A DNA stretch of 64,000 bases from Acidilobaceae archaeon (GCA_027080775.1 JALWPV010000011.1:1-64000); one strand, 5' to 3'. Positions 24,966 through 34,633 are shown, counted from the stretch's first letter. A program made the numbers and translations. Notes: generated from the sequence alone by a model not told the origin.

Positions 24966-25178
24966 GGCCGACCGACACCTCCAAGAGAGCCGGTGCTAGG
25001 GCTGGATTATACGCTCTAACCGTGAGCGCACCCTATGAGCTGCCGCCACCCGGAGGGTGTACGGGTAGGAGCCGAGGACCGGCCGCAAGGCACCCGCCTT
25101 CACTGCTCCCGCGTGACGCGCGAGCCTCCGGCGGGCACGGGTCCGTCTTAGAGGGTGGAAACGGGGGGTTAAGGGGGT

Positions 25179-26039
25179 TTAGCACTCGCAGGTGAAGTCG
25201 ACGCCACCAAGCTTGTAGGCGCTTCCCAGCCTCTCGGCTAGGGCGCCCTGCACAAGGGGTCCCGTGCAGTGTGTTGCCGCTAGCAGTTTGGGCCTCTTCT
25301 CGCCAAGGTACGAGACGACGGCCGCCATCCTCTCCCTTGGAGCCCCCAGTAGGTGGAGGCCGCCTATGAGGCCGTGGAGGCTCTTTGTGCTTGTCAGGGA
25401 TAGGCCGTACTCTACTATGTTCTCGACTCCAGCGTGGCCGCAGCCCGTTATCGCTAGCAGGCCCTCGCTAGTCTCTATGTATAGCGCCATGTCGTCCCTC
25501 ATGTCGTCCTCGACTAGGCCCCCGTCCTCTAGGCGCAGCATTCCCCAGGCGTGCGTTGGCCCCCACTCCCTGGGTATCTCCCCCGAGACCGTGATGTTCT
25601 CAGTGAGCTTCAGGGGTTTCCTGATGAGGAGGAACCTGGCGCCGAGGGCCTCCAGCTCGCCCCTAGTGAATGGCAGGCCTATGTCGCGGAGGGTGCCGCC
25701 TAGGGCCTTTATCCTGGCGTAGGATGGCTTGAAGAGGCTCTCGTGTGCCACAACTGTGACGGGCTTGCCACCGCGCATCTCGAGGAACGCCTTCAGGCCA
25801 CCCGTGTGGTCGTAGTGGCGGTGACTTAGGACGACGTAGTCGACCCTGGAGGCGTCGACGCCTAGAGCCTCCAGGTTGTGCCTGAGGGCTACGCCCGTCG
25901 AGCCCGTGTCGAATAGTATGGTTGAACCGGACTCCAGGTCCTCGACCAAGGCGGAGAAGCCGTACTCCGCGAGGAGCCTAGTGGGCAGGGGAGCGGAGTT
26001 ATCAACTAGGATCCTGACCCTGAGGGATGCCACTCCCAC
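25179..26039 (-). CDS. MBL-fold hydrolase, COG1237 (DHPPS-like)
   Basis: About 287 residues. VLSHRHYDHTGGL is the HxHxDH metal motif; ITGCGHAGVENIVEYG, GGLHLLGAPRERM, THCTG and the C-terminal GVDFTCEC typify the group annotated as 7,8-dihydropterin-6-yl-methyl-4-(beta-D-ribofuranosyl)aminobenzene-5'-phosphate synthase. GTG 26039 is chosen because the longer frame (26099) would overlap guaA and add an unconserved leader; GTG 26033 is equally possible. A role in methanopterin-like cofactor synthesis is suggested by the family label only. Confidence 0.72.
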   Translation of the reverse strand: MGVASLRVRILVDNSAPLPTRLLAEYGFSALVEDLESGSTILFDTGSTGVALRHNLEALGVDASRVDYVVLSHRHYDHTGGLKAFLEMRGGKPVTVVAHESLFKPSYARIKALGGTLRDIGLPFTRGELEALGARFLLIRKPLKLTENITVSGEIPREWGPTHAWGMLRLEDGGLVEDDMRDDMALYIETSEGLLAITGCGHAGVENIVEYGLSLTSTKSLHGLIGGLHLLGAPRERMAAVVSYLGEKRPKLLAATHCTGPLVQGALAERLGSAYKLGGVDFTCEC

Positions 26040-26089
26040 ACCACCCCCACGAGCTAAGTGGCTGGGGAGGTATTCAAGGCGCCCCCGGG

Positions 26090-27637
26090 CTACTCCCACT
26101 CTATGGTCGCCGGGGGCTTGGGTGTTATGTCGTATACGACCCTCGTGACCGCGGGTATCTCACCCGTTATCCTGGCGGCGATCTCCTCAAGCACCTCCCA
26201 AGGCAGGCGGGCCGGGTTAGCCGTCATGGCCTCCCTGCTCTCGACGACTCGCACGGCAACAACGTAGCCGTAGCTCCTCCTATCGCCCTTGACTCCCGTG
26301 GCCCTCGAGGCCGTGAGGACGGCGAAGTACTGCCAGAGCCCCCGGTGGAGCCCCCTCGACTCTATCACCTCCCTCACTATGGCGTCGGCCCTCCTGGCTA
26401 TCGCTAGCTTCTCCCTGGTAACCTCCCCCTCTATCCTCACGGCCAGGCCTGGGCCGGGCACTGGCTGCTTCTCCAGGAGGCCCTGGGGGAGGCCGAGCCT
26501 CCCCGCTATAACCCTGACCTCGTCCTTGTAGAGCCAGCGCAGGGGCTCAACGACCACGAGGCCCAAGTCGCGGGGGAGCCCGCCGACGTTGTGGTGTGTC
26601 TTTATAACGTCGGCGCCCGGCCTGGCCCCCGACTCGATCACATCTGGGTAGATGGTCCCCTGCACCAGGTAGCCCGCCCCGAGCCTCCTGGCCTCTCTAT
26701 GGAGCACCTCAGCGTAGACCCGCCCCACTATCCTCCTCTTCTCCTCTGGGTCAGACACGCCCCTAAGGGCCTCCAGGAACTCGTCCGAGGCGTCAACGAC
26801 TAGTGGGTCCAGACCGCTGGCCCTGAGGAGCCCTAGGGCCCTCTCAACCTCTCCCTCCGGGTGGAGGCCGTGGTCTATGAATATGGGGGTGAGCCTATCA
26901 CCCAGGGCCTTCTTTGCTATGACGGCCGCCACGGTCGAGTCGACGCCGCCGCTGACGGCGGCCACCGCTCTGCCGTCGCCCACGCGGGACCTCACATACT
27001 CCACCAGCTCCCCTATTACGTCACCCGGCCTCCAAGTGCCGAGGAGGCCCGTCTGCTCGGCCCAGTTCCTGAGGAGGCTGAGCCCCCCCTCACTATGCGC
27101 CACCTCCGGGTGCCATTGCACCCCATGCACGGGGGGCAGGCCCTCGCGCCTGTACTCGAAGGCGGCGACGGGGGAGCCCGGGCTAACGGCTAGAACCCTA
27201 GCCCCCGGAGGGGCCTCTAGTACGGCGTCGTTATGGCTCATCCACACCCTAAGCCTCCTGGGGAGGCCGCGTAGTATGACGTCCTCCTCCAGCACCTCTA
27301 CCACGGTGGGGCCGAACTCCCCGCGGGGCGCCCGATCAACGCGCCCCCCGAGTATCTTGGCGAGCAGCTGGTGCCCATAGCATATCCCGAGCACTGGCAC
27401 CCCGAGGCCCAGCGCCCACTCGGCTATGTCGTCGTGGGAGGCCTCCCAGACACTCGCGGGGCCCCCGCTCAGGACGACGCCGCGCACGTCGAGGCCCCGG
27501 GCCTCCGCCTCGACACCCTCCACGCCCCACGAAGCGCTGGCGAGAGCGGCGAAGACCCCGAGCCCCCTGAGGGCCCTGGCTATGAGATGAGCGTACTGGC
27601 CCCCGAAATCCACGACGAGAACCGAGGGCCTCCTCAA
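26090..27637 (-). CDS. guaA: GMP synthase (glutamine-hydrolysing), fused form
   Basis: 515 residues combining both subunits. The glutaminase part has VLVVDFGGQYAHLIARA, GICYGHQLLAK (nucleophile Cys) and GVQWHPEVAHS; the synthetase part has AAVSGGVDSTVAA (PP-loop) and GTIYPDVIES; it ends in TRVVYDITPKPPATIEWE. Converts XMP to GMP. Many archaea encode the two halves separately, so the fused form is worth noting. ATG/GTG start at 27637; divergent from the gene at 27713. Confidence 0.95.
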   Translation of the reverse strand: MRRPSVLVVDFGGQYAHLIARALRGLGVFAALASASWGVEGVEAEARGLDVRGVVLSGGPASVWEASHDDIAEWALGLGVPVLGICYGHQLLAKILGGRVDRAPRGEFGPTVVEVLEEDVILRGLPRRLRVWMSHNDAVLEAPPGARVLAVSPGSPVAAFEYRREGLPPVHGVQWHPEVAHSEGGLSLLRNWAEQTGLLGTWRPGDVIGELVEYVRSRVGDGRAVAAVSGGVDSTVAAVIAKKALGDRLTPIFIDHGLHPEGEVERALGLLRASGLDPLVVDASDEFLEALRGVSDPEEKRRIVGRVYAEVLHREARRLGAGYLVQGTIYPDVIESGARPGADVIKTHHNVGGLPRDLGLVVVEPLRWLYKDEVRVIAGRLGLPQGLLEKQPVPGPGLAVRIEGEVTREKLAIARRADAIVREVIESRGLHRGLWQYFAVLTASRATGVKGDRRSYGYVVAVRVVESREAMTANPARLPWEVLEEIAARITGEIPAVTRVVYDITPKPPATIEWE

Positions 27638-27712
27638 AGCCGCGCACTACCCCCTGGGTCCCTAGGGGGGCGCGGGAGCCCTTAACCACGAAAGGCCTTC
27701 CCTATTCCTGGT

Positions 27713-28978
27713 GTGCGTAGGGTGGCCGCCGCTCCTAGGGGGTGGAGGAGGGCCGCCTCGGTTAGGGTGTGCTACAGGGTACTGGGGGCGCGGGGCTCCG
27801 AGGACTACTCGCGCCTCGTCGAGGGACTTCTCCTAAGCGATGCAGAGAGGCTTGCACTCGATATCGAGAGGGCCCCCCGAGGGGGTGGGGGATGCGATGC
27901 CCTGCTCCTGCTCCTAGCGACGGGTGGGGTCGAGCGTGAGGCTCTTGAGGTGGCTACTGCCTCCTGGCCCGTCGCCGTCCTAGCGCACTCCGCGGCCAAC
28001 AGCGCCGCCAGCCTCGCCGAGATCCAGGGGGACCTGGAGAGCCTTGGGGCCCTGCCAGTCTACCTGGGGGCCCTCGGCGTCGGCTCCAGGGAGGCGCTCG
28101 AGGGCCTCGCAGCCGCCTATAGAGCGGTTAGGGCCGCCGCGGCCTTGAGGGGCTCGAGGCTTGGGCTAGTCGGGGAGCCCGCGCCCTGGCTCCCCCACTC
28201 TCCAGGGAGACTCGCTGGGAGGCTTGGAGTCGAGGTCGCCAGGATCCCGGTCGAGGAGCTGCTGCGGGGGATCCCCACGGAGCCCCCCAGGCCCCCGGCG
28301 TGGCTCCTGGAGCTTGCTCTCGGGGTCAGGGCCAGCGGTGAGGCCCTCCGGAGGGCCATGAGGGTCTACGCCGCCCTGAGGAGGCTTGCCGAGGAGGAGG
28401 GGCTCGACGCCATAGCACCCAGCTGCCCCAGCTTCCTCGAGGAGGCCGGCTCCAACGCTTGCCTCGCAATGACCCTCTTGAACACGGAGGGACTGACTGT
28501 CGGCTGCGAGGGGGACGTACCCGCTACTATCACCCTACACCTCGCGCAGCTAGCCGCTGCCAGGCCGGGCTTCCTCGCCAACACAGCCTGGGCAAGGCGC
28601 GGCGTCGTAGGCCTCGCGCACTGCGGGGCGCCGCCCTCGATGGGGCTGGCTTATAGTATTGAGAGGCACTTCATCACAGGCTCAAGCCCCACCCTAGCCG
28701 TCTGGATCCCCGCCGGGCTCAGGGCCACCCTCGCACAGGCCTCCTGGGACGCCTCGAGGCTCATCGTCGCGGAGGGCACGATAGCCTCCGGGGCACCCTG
28801 GAGAGGCCGCCAGTGCGAGACCCAGGTCGAGATCAGCCTTGATACAACCAGGCTGGGGCTCCTCGGGGCGGGGAACCACGCCGTCCTACTCCTCGGGTCC
28901 TGGGGCAGGGCGATAGCGCTTGCCTGGAGGGCGTTAAACCCTGGAGCCCCCGTGGAGGCCGTCGGTGTGAGCCCGTGA
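27713..28978 (+). CDS. L-fucose/L-arabinose isomerase-like protein (COG2407)
   Basis: 421 residues. APSCPSFLEEAGSNACLAMT, GLTVGCEGDVPATITLHLAQ, FLANTAW and LAHCGAPPSM correspond to the C-terminal substrate/metal-binding region of FucI/AraA-related proteins. The family interconverts aldoses and ketoses, but the archaeal COG2407 members are uncharacterised and the sugar is unknown. The first 18 codons are Arg/Ala-rich and a later start is possible. Overlaps the following MBL gene by four bases (GTGA). Confidence 0.65.
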   Translation: MRRVAAAPRGWRRAASVRVCYRVLGARGSEDYSRLVEGLLLSDAERLALDIERAPRGGGGCDALLLLLATGGVEREALEVATASWPVAVLAHSAANSAASLAEIQGDLESLGALPVYLGALGVGSREALEGLAAAYRAVRAAAALRGSRLGLVGEPAPWLPHSPGRLAGRLGVEVARIPVEELLRGIPTEPPRPPAWLLELALGVRASGEALRRAMRVYAALRRLAEEEGLDAIAPSCPSFLEEAGSNACLAMTLLNTEGLTVGCEGDVPATITLHLAQLAAARPGFLANTAWARRGVVGLAHCGAPPSMGLAYSIERHFITGSSPTLAVWIPAGLRATLAQASWDASRLIVAEGTIASGAPWRGRQCETQVEISLDTTRLGLLGAGNHAVLLLGSWGRAIALAWRALNPGAPVEAVGVSP

Positions 28979-29715
28979 GCCTCTCGCTGTACATACTCGG
29001 CGCCGGGGGCTCCTACCCGCCCCCGGGCTACGCTGGGCCGTCCCTGCTCGTCGAGGCCCCGGATTACAGGCTCCTCTTGGACTGCGGCGACTCCTGCGCG
29101 GCCCGCCTCGAGGAGGCCGGCTTCGACCCCTGTGATGTCGACGCGGTATACGTGTCGCACAGGCACGCCGACCACTGGAGCGGGCTCGTGCAGCTGCTGA
29201 GCAGCAGGGGAGCCCGGGGGTGCCCTAGGCTGGAGGTCATAGCCCACAGGAATGTTGCAGTGGAGCTACTCCGCCTCCTCGAGCCCCTGGTGCCCGGTAA
29301 CGCCGAGGTGTCGCCGAGAATCCTCGGGGACGAGGAGCCCTTGAGGCCCGGGGTGCTGGAGGCCAGCCTCTTCAGGGTCAGGCACCAGGTGCCCACGTAT
29401 GGCGTCTCGATACGGGAGGGCGGGGAGGGGCTCCTGGCCTATACCGCTGATACCGCCTACGACGAGGGGCTGGCAGAGAGCCTGAGGGGGCACCTGGTTG
29501 TTGTGGCTGACTCGACGCTCCCCCCGAGTGGTGAGTCCGAGAGGGCGGCCATGTTTCATATGAGCGTCAGGCAGGCCTGGAGGCTCGCGGTGGAGCACGC
29601 GGGTGCTGATAGCGTGGTGGCTTTCCACCTGAGCCCCGAGAGCCTCGAGTACGCCCGCCGGAGCAGGCTTCCGGGGCTCCTAGTGCCGGGCGAGGGATTG
29701 AAGATGACCCTCTAG
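28975..29715 (+). CDS. MBL-fold hydrolase (RNase Z-like)
   Basis: 246 residues. LYILGAGGSYPPPGYAGPS, VYVSHRHADHWSGL (metal motif), AYTADTAYD and VAFHLSPES follow the RNase Z-like metallo-beta-lactamase pattern. At 246 residues it is shorter than tRNase Z (about 300) and lacks an obvious exosite arm, so I call it only a RNase Z-related hydrolase. Translationally coupled to the sugar isomerase-like gene. Its 3' end overlaps convergent surE by 36 bases. Confidence 0.7.
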   Translation: MSLSLYILGAGGSYPPPGYAGPSLLVEAPDYRLLLDCGDSCAARLEEAGFDPCDVDAVYVSHRHADHWSGLVQLLSSRGARGCPRLEVIAHRNVAVELLRLLEPLVPGNAEVSPRILGDEEPLRPGVLEASLFRVRHQVPTYGVSIREGGEGLLAYTADTAYDEGLAESLRGHLVVVADSTLPPSGESERAAMFHMSVRQAWRLAVEHAGADSVVAFHLSPESLEYARRSRLPGLLVPGEGLKMTL

Positions 29716-30480
29716 GCCCCTGGCCAGCTCGGAGGCCCACTCAAGCGCCTCCCTCGGGGGCTCGGAGAGCCCCGCGAGGCACACAGGAGTCACGGAGGCG
29801 TAGCCACTCAGCACGGCCTCGACGTCGCTCCCGGGCCTCGTGTCCCAGTACCTCTCCCTGAAGCCGTGCCTCCTGGGGGCTATAGAGGCTCCCTCGGCTC
29901 TTAGGGGGATCCTGTAGTCGTTCCAGGCCAGCCTGGTCGCCTTGACGCCGCGGGGCACTCCCTCGGGCACGTTCACTACCAGGAGCCCCGCTGCCCCTGG
30001 GGGAGGGGGATTCGATGCCACGAGGCCTGCGAGGTCCGCAGCAAGCTCAGCCGCCACCCTGTAGTCGTCAACGCTGTGGCCAGCGTCGGTTGCCAGACTG
30101 ACGGCTATGGCTGGGAGGCCGTGGAGGACGGCCTCTACAGCCGCTCCGATGGTGCCACTAGTGAAGAGGTCCTCTACGCCCATGTTGGGCCCCCGGTTTA
30201 TGCCCGACACGACCAGCTGGGGCCTCTCCGGCAGTAGGAGACCGAGGGCTGCGAGGACCGCTGCTGCGGGCGTTGAGTCGACCCACCACGCCCTCAACGC
30301 GCCGTCTACACGCGCCTCCCCGTAGGTGGCCGGGTAGAGGAGCGCCTTGCCGTAGCTGCTCGAGGGCCTACGCGGGGCCGAGACGTATACCCGGAAGCCC
30401 CTGGAGGCCAGGGCGGCCACGAGGGCCCTCAGGCCTGGGGCGCTTATACCATCGTCGTTTGTTACCAGCACGGTTTCCAA
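29680..30480 (-). CDS. surE: 5'/3'-nucleotidase SurE
   Basis: 266 residues from TTG 30480. VLVTNDDGISAPGLRAL gives the metal-binding DD, SAPRRPSSS follows, and VVSGINRGPNMG with YTSG-equivalent LFTSGTIGAA complete the SurE active site. A metal-dependent phosphatase acting on nucleoside monophosphates and possibly polyphosphate. Region 30481-30650 (170 bp) contains only a TATA-like ATTAAATAG near 30631 for the next gene. Confidence 0.92.
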   Translation of the reverse strand: METVLVTNDDGISAPGLRALVAALASRGFRVYVSAPRRPSSSYGKALLYPATYGEARVDGALRAWWVDSTPAAAVLAALGLLLPERPQLVVSGINRGPNMGVEDLFTSGTIGAAVEAVLHGLPAIAVSLATDAGHSVDDYRVAAELAADLAGLVASNPPPPGAAGLLVVNVPEGVPRGVKATRLAWNDYRIPLRAEGASIAPRRHGFRERYWDTRPGSDVEAVLSGYASVTPVCLAGLSEPPREALEWASELARGLEGHLQSLARH

Positions 30481-30650
30481 GTCAGCCCATCACCCCGCCG
30501 CAATAGCGCTCACTACCTGCCAGAAGGCTTTTTGATAGCTCGCCTCACAGCCCCCCGTGAGCTCCCTCCTATACGGCAGTATCCCCCGTGGAAGGAGCGA
30601 CAGCGTCGCCGGGGCCCATCGAGTGTACTCATTAAATAGGCCTGGAGGCT

Positions 30651-31607
30651 TTGGAGAGCAGAGGGAACCCGGGGGCCAGTGGGGCCGGGGTGAAGCTGCT
30701 GGCTGTACTCAGGATTGGCAGGGGGAGTAGGGCCGTCATAGCACTCATGCTCGTCCTCTCAATAGTCGCCCCCGTCCTGGCCCTCATAAGGACGAGTATA
30801 CCCCTCCCCGCTATACTCGGCCTCCTAACCCTCGCCTGGATCGCTTCCTACCTCCTCGTCGATAAGATCCTCGATACCGCCCTCCACGGAGCCATGCATG
30901 TACTAGAGGAGAGCTCCGTCGCCCTCCCAGGCATGGAGGCCCCCCGGGGCTCGGAGGCTGTTACTCCCAGCATGAGCAGGCCCCCCGTGGGGCTCCCGGA
31001 GATAGGCGTGGAGGGCCTCGCAGGGGCGGATGAGGATCAGGGTGACATAAGCGAGGCGTCCCTGCTCGTCTGGGGGCTCGTGAGGAGCCTCTTCGAGGAG
31101 GTTTCCGGGCATAAGGTGGCCGTCTACGTTGCTGTTCACGACGAGGGGGTAATCTATTACATCTACCCTGAGAACTATGGTGACAACGTCTACAAGCTTA
31201 TAGATGAAGACGCCACAGGCGATATAAGCATAGCGAGAGCAGGCGACAACAGCTACCTAGCCATACTAAGCGAGGATGCCGTAGAGGAGTTATACTACAT
31301 GGCCAGCGAGGGCTCGGGCGAGAGGCTGGTGGTCGAGAGCAGCAGCCAGGCCCAGCTGCTCTACAAGCTAGCACTCGAGATAGCCCGGTCCTACCTGGGA
31401 GGAGAGGCGCCCGAGGCCTACCTAGAGTACGTGGCCTACAAGGCGCTAGTAAAGCTCAGCCTGAAGGGCGTGCTACAAACCGAGGGAGCCAACCTGGAGG
31501 ACATACTAAACGTTGACAACGACACCAAGACCAGGATAAAGAAGCAAGTAGACGAGGAGCTAGGCTCCCTAGGCTCCGGGAACCCCGGCGCCGCCCTACC
31601 ACAGTAG
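30651..31607 (+). CDS. Unknown protein with two membrane helices
   Basis: Not recognised. 318 residues. Two hydrophobic helices (about 26-45 and 50-68) form a hairpin, then an acidic linker (85-130), then a mixed alpha/beta soluble part with KVAVYVAVHDEGVIYYIYPE, DEDATGDISIARAGDN and a helical C-terminus. Acidic overall, no cysteine motif. TTG 30651 is used; GTG 30690 would also keep both helices. Stands alone between surE and tRNA-Ile. Confidence 0.6.
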   Translation: MESRGNPGASGAGVKLLAVLRIGRGSRAVIALMLVLSIVAPVLALIRTSIPLPAILGLLTLAWIASYLLVDKILDTALHGAMHVLEESSVALPGMEAPRGSEAVTPSMSRPPVGLPEIGVEGLAGADEDQGDISEASLLVWGLVRSLFEEVSGHKVAVYVAVHDEGVIYYIYPENYGDNVYKLIDEDATGDISIARAGDNSYLAILSEDAVEELYYMASEGSGERLVVESSSQAQLLYKLALEIARSYLGGEAPEAYLEYVAYKALVKLSLKGVLQTEGANLEDILNVDNDTKTRIKKQVDEELGSLGSGNPGAALPQ

Positions 31608-31739
31608 AGGACACAAGCCACCCGCAGACCCAGCGGGATCCCTCTTAGGGAGACAGAGCGGGCATAGACTCCAGCGGCTAATCATTTATAGCCCGCTCAT
31701 CCCATACGCTCGTACCACTGGAACCCCCAAGAGGGGCGG

Positions 31740-31816
31740 GGGCCCGTAGCTCAGCCCGGTAGAGCGCCCGGCTGATAACCGGGTGGTCGGGGGTTCAAAT
31801 CCCCCCGGGCCCACCA
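31740..31816 (+). tRNA. tRNA-Ile (anticodon GAT)
   Basis: Acceptor GGGCCCG pairs with CGGGCCC; the anticodon stem CCCGG/CCGGG encloses loop CTGATAA, giving GAT. The T loop contains TTCAAAT, and CCA is encoded (31814-31816). No intron. A TATA-like ATTTATAG lies upstream (31683-31690). The following 31817-32078 (262 bp) holds no gene I can support. Confidence 0.95.
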
Positions 31817-32078
31817 ATACAGAGCACTAATACCTCAATCCCCCCGGATGCCTCCCAGGGCCTCCTCGTCGTGTGGATCCGTGGCGTACACCCTACTAGG
31901 GAGAACACATCCAGCCCCTAGCGAGCGATAGAGGCGGCTGGCATGACGCCCCCTGCTGGCATTAGGACCCCTTTTTGGCGGCCCTCCTGAAGGGGGATGT
32001 AGGAGCGGATGATTGGTGACTCCAATAGCGACCCGCCAAAATGATGGGTGGGGATGAGCGGGTCCACCCTTACTGACG

Positions 32079-33146
32079 CTACCTCTTCTGGGTTAGGTAT
32101 TGGTGTATCTTGTTGGCTGCGTCTACGCCGCTCTTCAGGGCTGGCCCTATGAGGCTGGGGCCGTGTCTCACGTCTCCGGCGGCGAATACGCCCTCCCTGG
32201 TGGTCATGAAGTTCTCGTCGGTCTTTATTGTGCCGTTGGGGTTGACCTCTATGCCGCAGCAGCCGTTCTCTACTGGTGGTGTTGGGAGCACGCCTACTGC
32301 CTTTAGCACGTAGTCGAACTCGGCCTCGAACTCGCTCCCCTCTATGGGCACGGGCCTCGGCCTCTTCTCGCCTTCAACTGGTACGAGTTTCATTCTAACG
32401 AACCGCACTATCCTCTTGCCACCCTCCTCCCTGAACTCTATGGGCTGCGTTAGCTCCCAGTACTTGGCGCCCTTCGCTATGAGGCTCTCGATCTCCTTGG
32501 GGCCCATTGGCGCGTACTCCTTGGTCCTCCTGTAGCTGAGAACTACCTCCTTCACCTTACCCTTCACTTCGGGGTAGGTCTCGGGTATGAGCACTGCGTC
32601 CGCCGCCGTCAGGCCGCCGCCTATTACCAGTATCCTCCCCTCGAGTGGTGGTACCGTGCTCCATGGCTTGTAGCCGTACTTGGCCATGTGGAGGGCTACT
32701 ATCCACTCTACGGCTGGGTATACCCAGGGAAGATCCTCGCCGGGAACCTTCATCTCCCTAGTCCTCCAGGTCCCGGTGGCTATGAGGACTGCGTCGCTCC
32801 TCTTAATGACATCCTCCAGGTGTATCCTCTGCTTCGGTGATACGACCTCCTCCATCATGCCTAGGTTGGTTGTCATGTCGACCTTCGTGTTTAGGACGAA
32901 CCTGACGCCAGCATCCATGAGTTCCTTTATGCCCCTCCTAACGGGCTCCTTGGGGATTCTAGTCACGGGTATCCCAAATATTATCAGGCCGCCGGGCTCG
33001 GGGTTCATGTCGTAAACCACGACCTCGTGGCCCTTGCACCTCAGTATGCCAGCCGCGCCTAGGCCAGCAGGGCCAGCTCCTATGATTGAGACGACCTTAC
33101 CCGTTGAGGGGGGTATCTTGTCAGGCTTGCATCTCAGGAACTTCAC
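32079..33146 (-). CDS. GltD-like FAD/NADPH oxidoreductase, lacking the N-terminal Fe-S domain
   Basis: 355 residues. VSIIGAGPAGLGAAGILRCKG is the FAD Rossmann motif; GGLIIFGIPVTRIPKE, LIATGTWRTREMKVPGED, ILVIGGGLTAADA (NADPH motif) and FAAGDVRHGPSLIGPA are typical of the glutamate synthase small subunit and of NfnB/SudA proteins. Those relatives carry an N-terminal double [4Fe-4S] domain of about 100 residues that is absent here. No glutamate synthase large subunit or NfnA partner is adjacent; the electron partner is unknown. GTG start. Confidence 0.82.
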   Translation of the reverse strand: MKFLRCKPDKIPPSTGKVVSIIGAGPAGLGAAGILRCKGHEVVVYDMNPEPGGLIIFGIPVTRIPKEPVRRGIKELMDAGVRFVLNTKVDMTTNLGMMEEVVSPKQRIHLEDVIKRSDAVLIATGTWRTREMKVPGEDLPWVYPAVEWIVALHMAKYGYKPWSTVPPLEGRILVIGGGLTAADAVLIPETYPEVKGKVKEVVLSYRRTKEYAPMGPKEIESLIAKGAKYWELTQPIEFREEGGKRIVRFVRMKLVPVEGEKRPRPVPIEGSEFEAEFDYVLKAVGVLPTPPVENGCCGIEVNPNGTIKTDENFMTTREGVFAAGDVRHGPSLIGPALKSGVDAANKIHQYLTQKR

Positions 33147-33232
33147 CTCTAATCCACCTCCACGCTAATAGGTTCTCCCAGCGGCTATCGAGTCCGGGGG
33201 CCCGGTATTAATAGGTGATGGCCCTGGAGTTG

Positions 33233-34603
33233 TTACCCACCCCTCTTCCCCGATAGGAATTCCCTCAGGATCCTCCTCTTCGAATACGCCTTCGGCACGG
33301 TTCTCATGGGCAGCCAGAGAGCCGGGGATGAGGCTAGCTCCAGTATCCTCAGGGAGCCACTCCAGGAGCCCGCGTAGCCCTCCAGCATCTCCAAGAGCAG
33401 GCTGTCCTCGGCATCGAAGAGTCCGGAGTAGGATAGAGCCACCACTATGTCCCAGGCCGCCCCGCGTAGGCTGAAGCGCCTGGCCTGCTCGGCGTCGACA
33501 ACCCAGGGCAGCCCCCGCGGGTCGACGACTACGTTACCGGGGTTCGAGTCACCCATTACATAGCCAGCCTCGTGGAGGCGGCCTAGGACCTCGCCAGCCA
33601 GCCTCCAGTGGCGGGGCTCCTTGGAGGCTAGGACCGACTCGCCTTCCACGTACTCCCTAGAGGAGGCTGCCCTCGCTATGTCGCTGCAGACTGCCACGAT
33701 CCTGGGGGTATCTACGATATCCCTGAATAGCCTGAGGTACCTGTACTCCGCTGCGAGCCTGCTCCTGGGCCCCAGACGGTAGCGGACGGCCACACTCGAG
33801 GCTATCGCGGCGGGGAGCCATTTGATGGCCATCTTCATGTAGTCCTTCACTATCACCCTCCTAGAGCCGCTCACGCATAGGTAGGCGCTCGAGAAGCGGG
33901 GGAGGGGCCTGCAGTCGCCCTCACCCAGGATGCTGAGGGGCTCCTCCTCGCAGAAGCCGGCGAAGACTCCCTCCGGCATCCTCACCAGGCGTCCAATACC
34001 TCCGAAGACGGCGTCGAGGTCGCACTCCCGCCCCTCCCAGGGGGTCCTCGGCACGGGGATCCTGTGGGATATGCTTAGCAGCGTAGCCCTAACCCTGGAG
34101 GCTAGGGCCCTGAACTCGAGACGCAGACTGGGCGTTCTAAGCCTGAGGAGGCCCGAATCAACGCTCGCCACGTCCCTGCTCAGCTCTAGGTACGATCTAC
34201 CCAGCTCGGCGCCGTCCCGGAGCCCTGTGGGGCAGGGGGCGACCCTTGCTAGGAGCCTGAGCCTCGAGTAGAGGGGGTAGAGGGGGTTGACCAGCGCCTC
34301 CGAGACGAGGGGGCCCACGCGGACTGCCAGATCGTAGAGCTGCTCTACCACAACCCTCCTCCTATAGGCCTCAACAAGACCCGCGAGCCTCGAGGCCAGG
34401 CTCCCCGGGCAATCCCTGAGCTCGTGGGGAAGCATTAGGGGGGCCGCGAGCCTCTCGCCCACAACGGAGGCCACGGCGTCAGCCCTGAGGAGCGGTAGTG
34501 TGACCTCAAGCTCCCCCCCGACTAGGCGAGCCCTCCATAGGGGGGAGTCCACGACCCTCAGCTGGAACCCCTCACCAGCTACCAGGCATCCCTTCTGCAA
34601 CAA
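33233..34603 (-). CDS. Atypical protein-kinase-like protein
   Basis: 456 residues. The C-terminal half has a kinase-like core: GRLHEAGYVMGDSNPGNVVV corresponds to the catalytic loop (H-x-D-x4-N as GDSNPGN) and WVVDAEQARRFS to the metal-binding DFG/DxE segment, as in Bud32/RIO/lipopolysaccharide kinases. KDYMKMAIKWLPAAIASS may hold the ATP-contacting lysine. The N-terminal 200 residues are Arg/Leu-rich and unrecognised. The substrate could be a protein or a small molecule. Confidence 0.55.
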   Translation of the reverse strand: MLQKGCLVAGEGFQLRVVDSPLWRARLVGGELEVTLPLLRADAVASVVGERLAAPLMLPHELRDCPGSLASRLAGLVEAYRRRVVVEQLYDLAVRVGPLVSEALVNPLYPLYSRLRLLARVAPCPTGLRDGAELGRSYLELSRDVASVDSGLLRLRTPSLRLEFRALASRVRATLLSISHRIPVPRTPWEGRECDLDAVFGGIGRLVRMPEGVFAGFCEEEPLSILGEGDCRPLPRFSSAYLCVSGSRRVIVKDYMKMAIKWLPAAIASSVAVRYRLGPRSRLAAEYRYLRLFRDIVDTPRIVAVCSDIARAASSREYVEGESVLASKEPRHWRLAGEVLGRLHEAGYVMGDSNPGNVVVDPRGLPWVVDAEQARRFSLRGAAWDIVVALSYSGLFDAEDSLLLEMLEGYAGSWSGSLRILELASSPALWLPMRTVPKAYSKRRILREFLSGKRGG

Positions 34604-34633
34604 GCCCCCGAGGACCGCGGCGGGCCTCCCAAG

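Noticed and set aside
24966-25178. Possible RNA gene in the G+C-rich gap upstream of pepA
   Set aside because: Short complementary words occur, but no consistent stem set or known RNA signature could be drawn by eye.
32035-32080. Possible C/D box small RNA (ATGATGG ... CTGA)
   Set aside because: Only about 26 bases separate the putative boxes, too short for two guides, and the D box runs into the end of the oxidoreductase gene.
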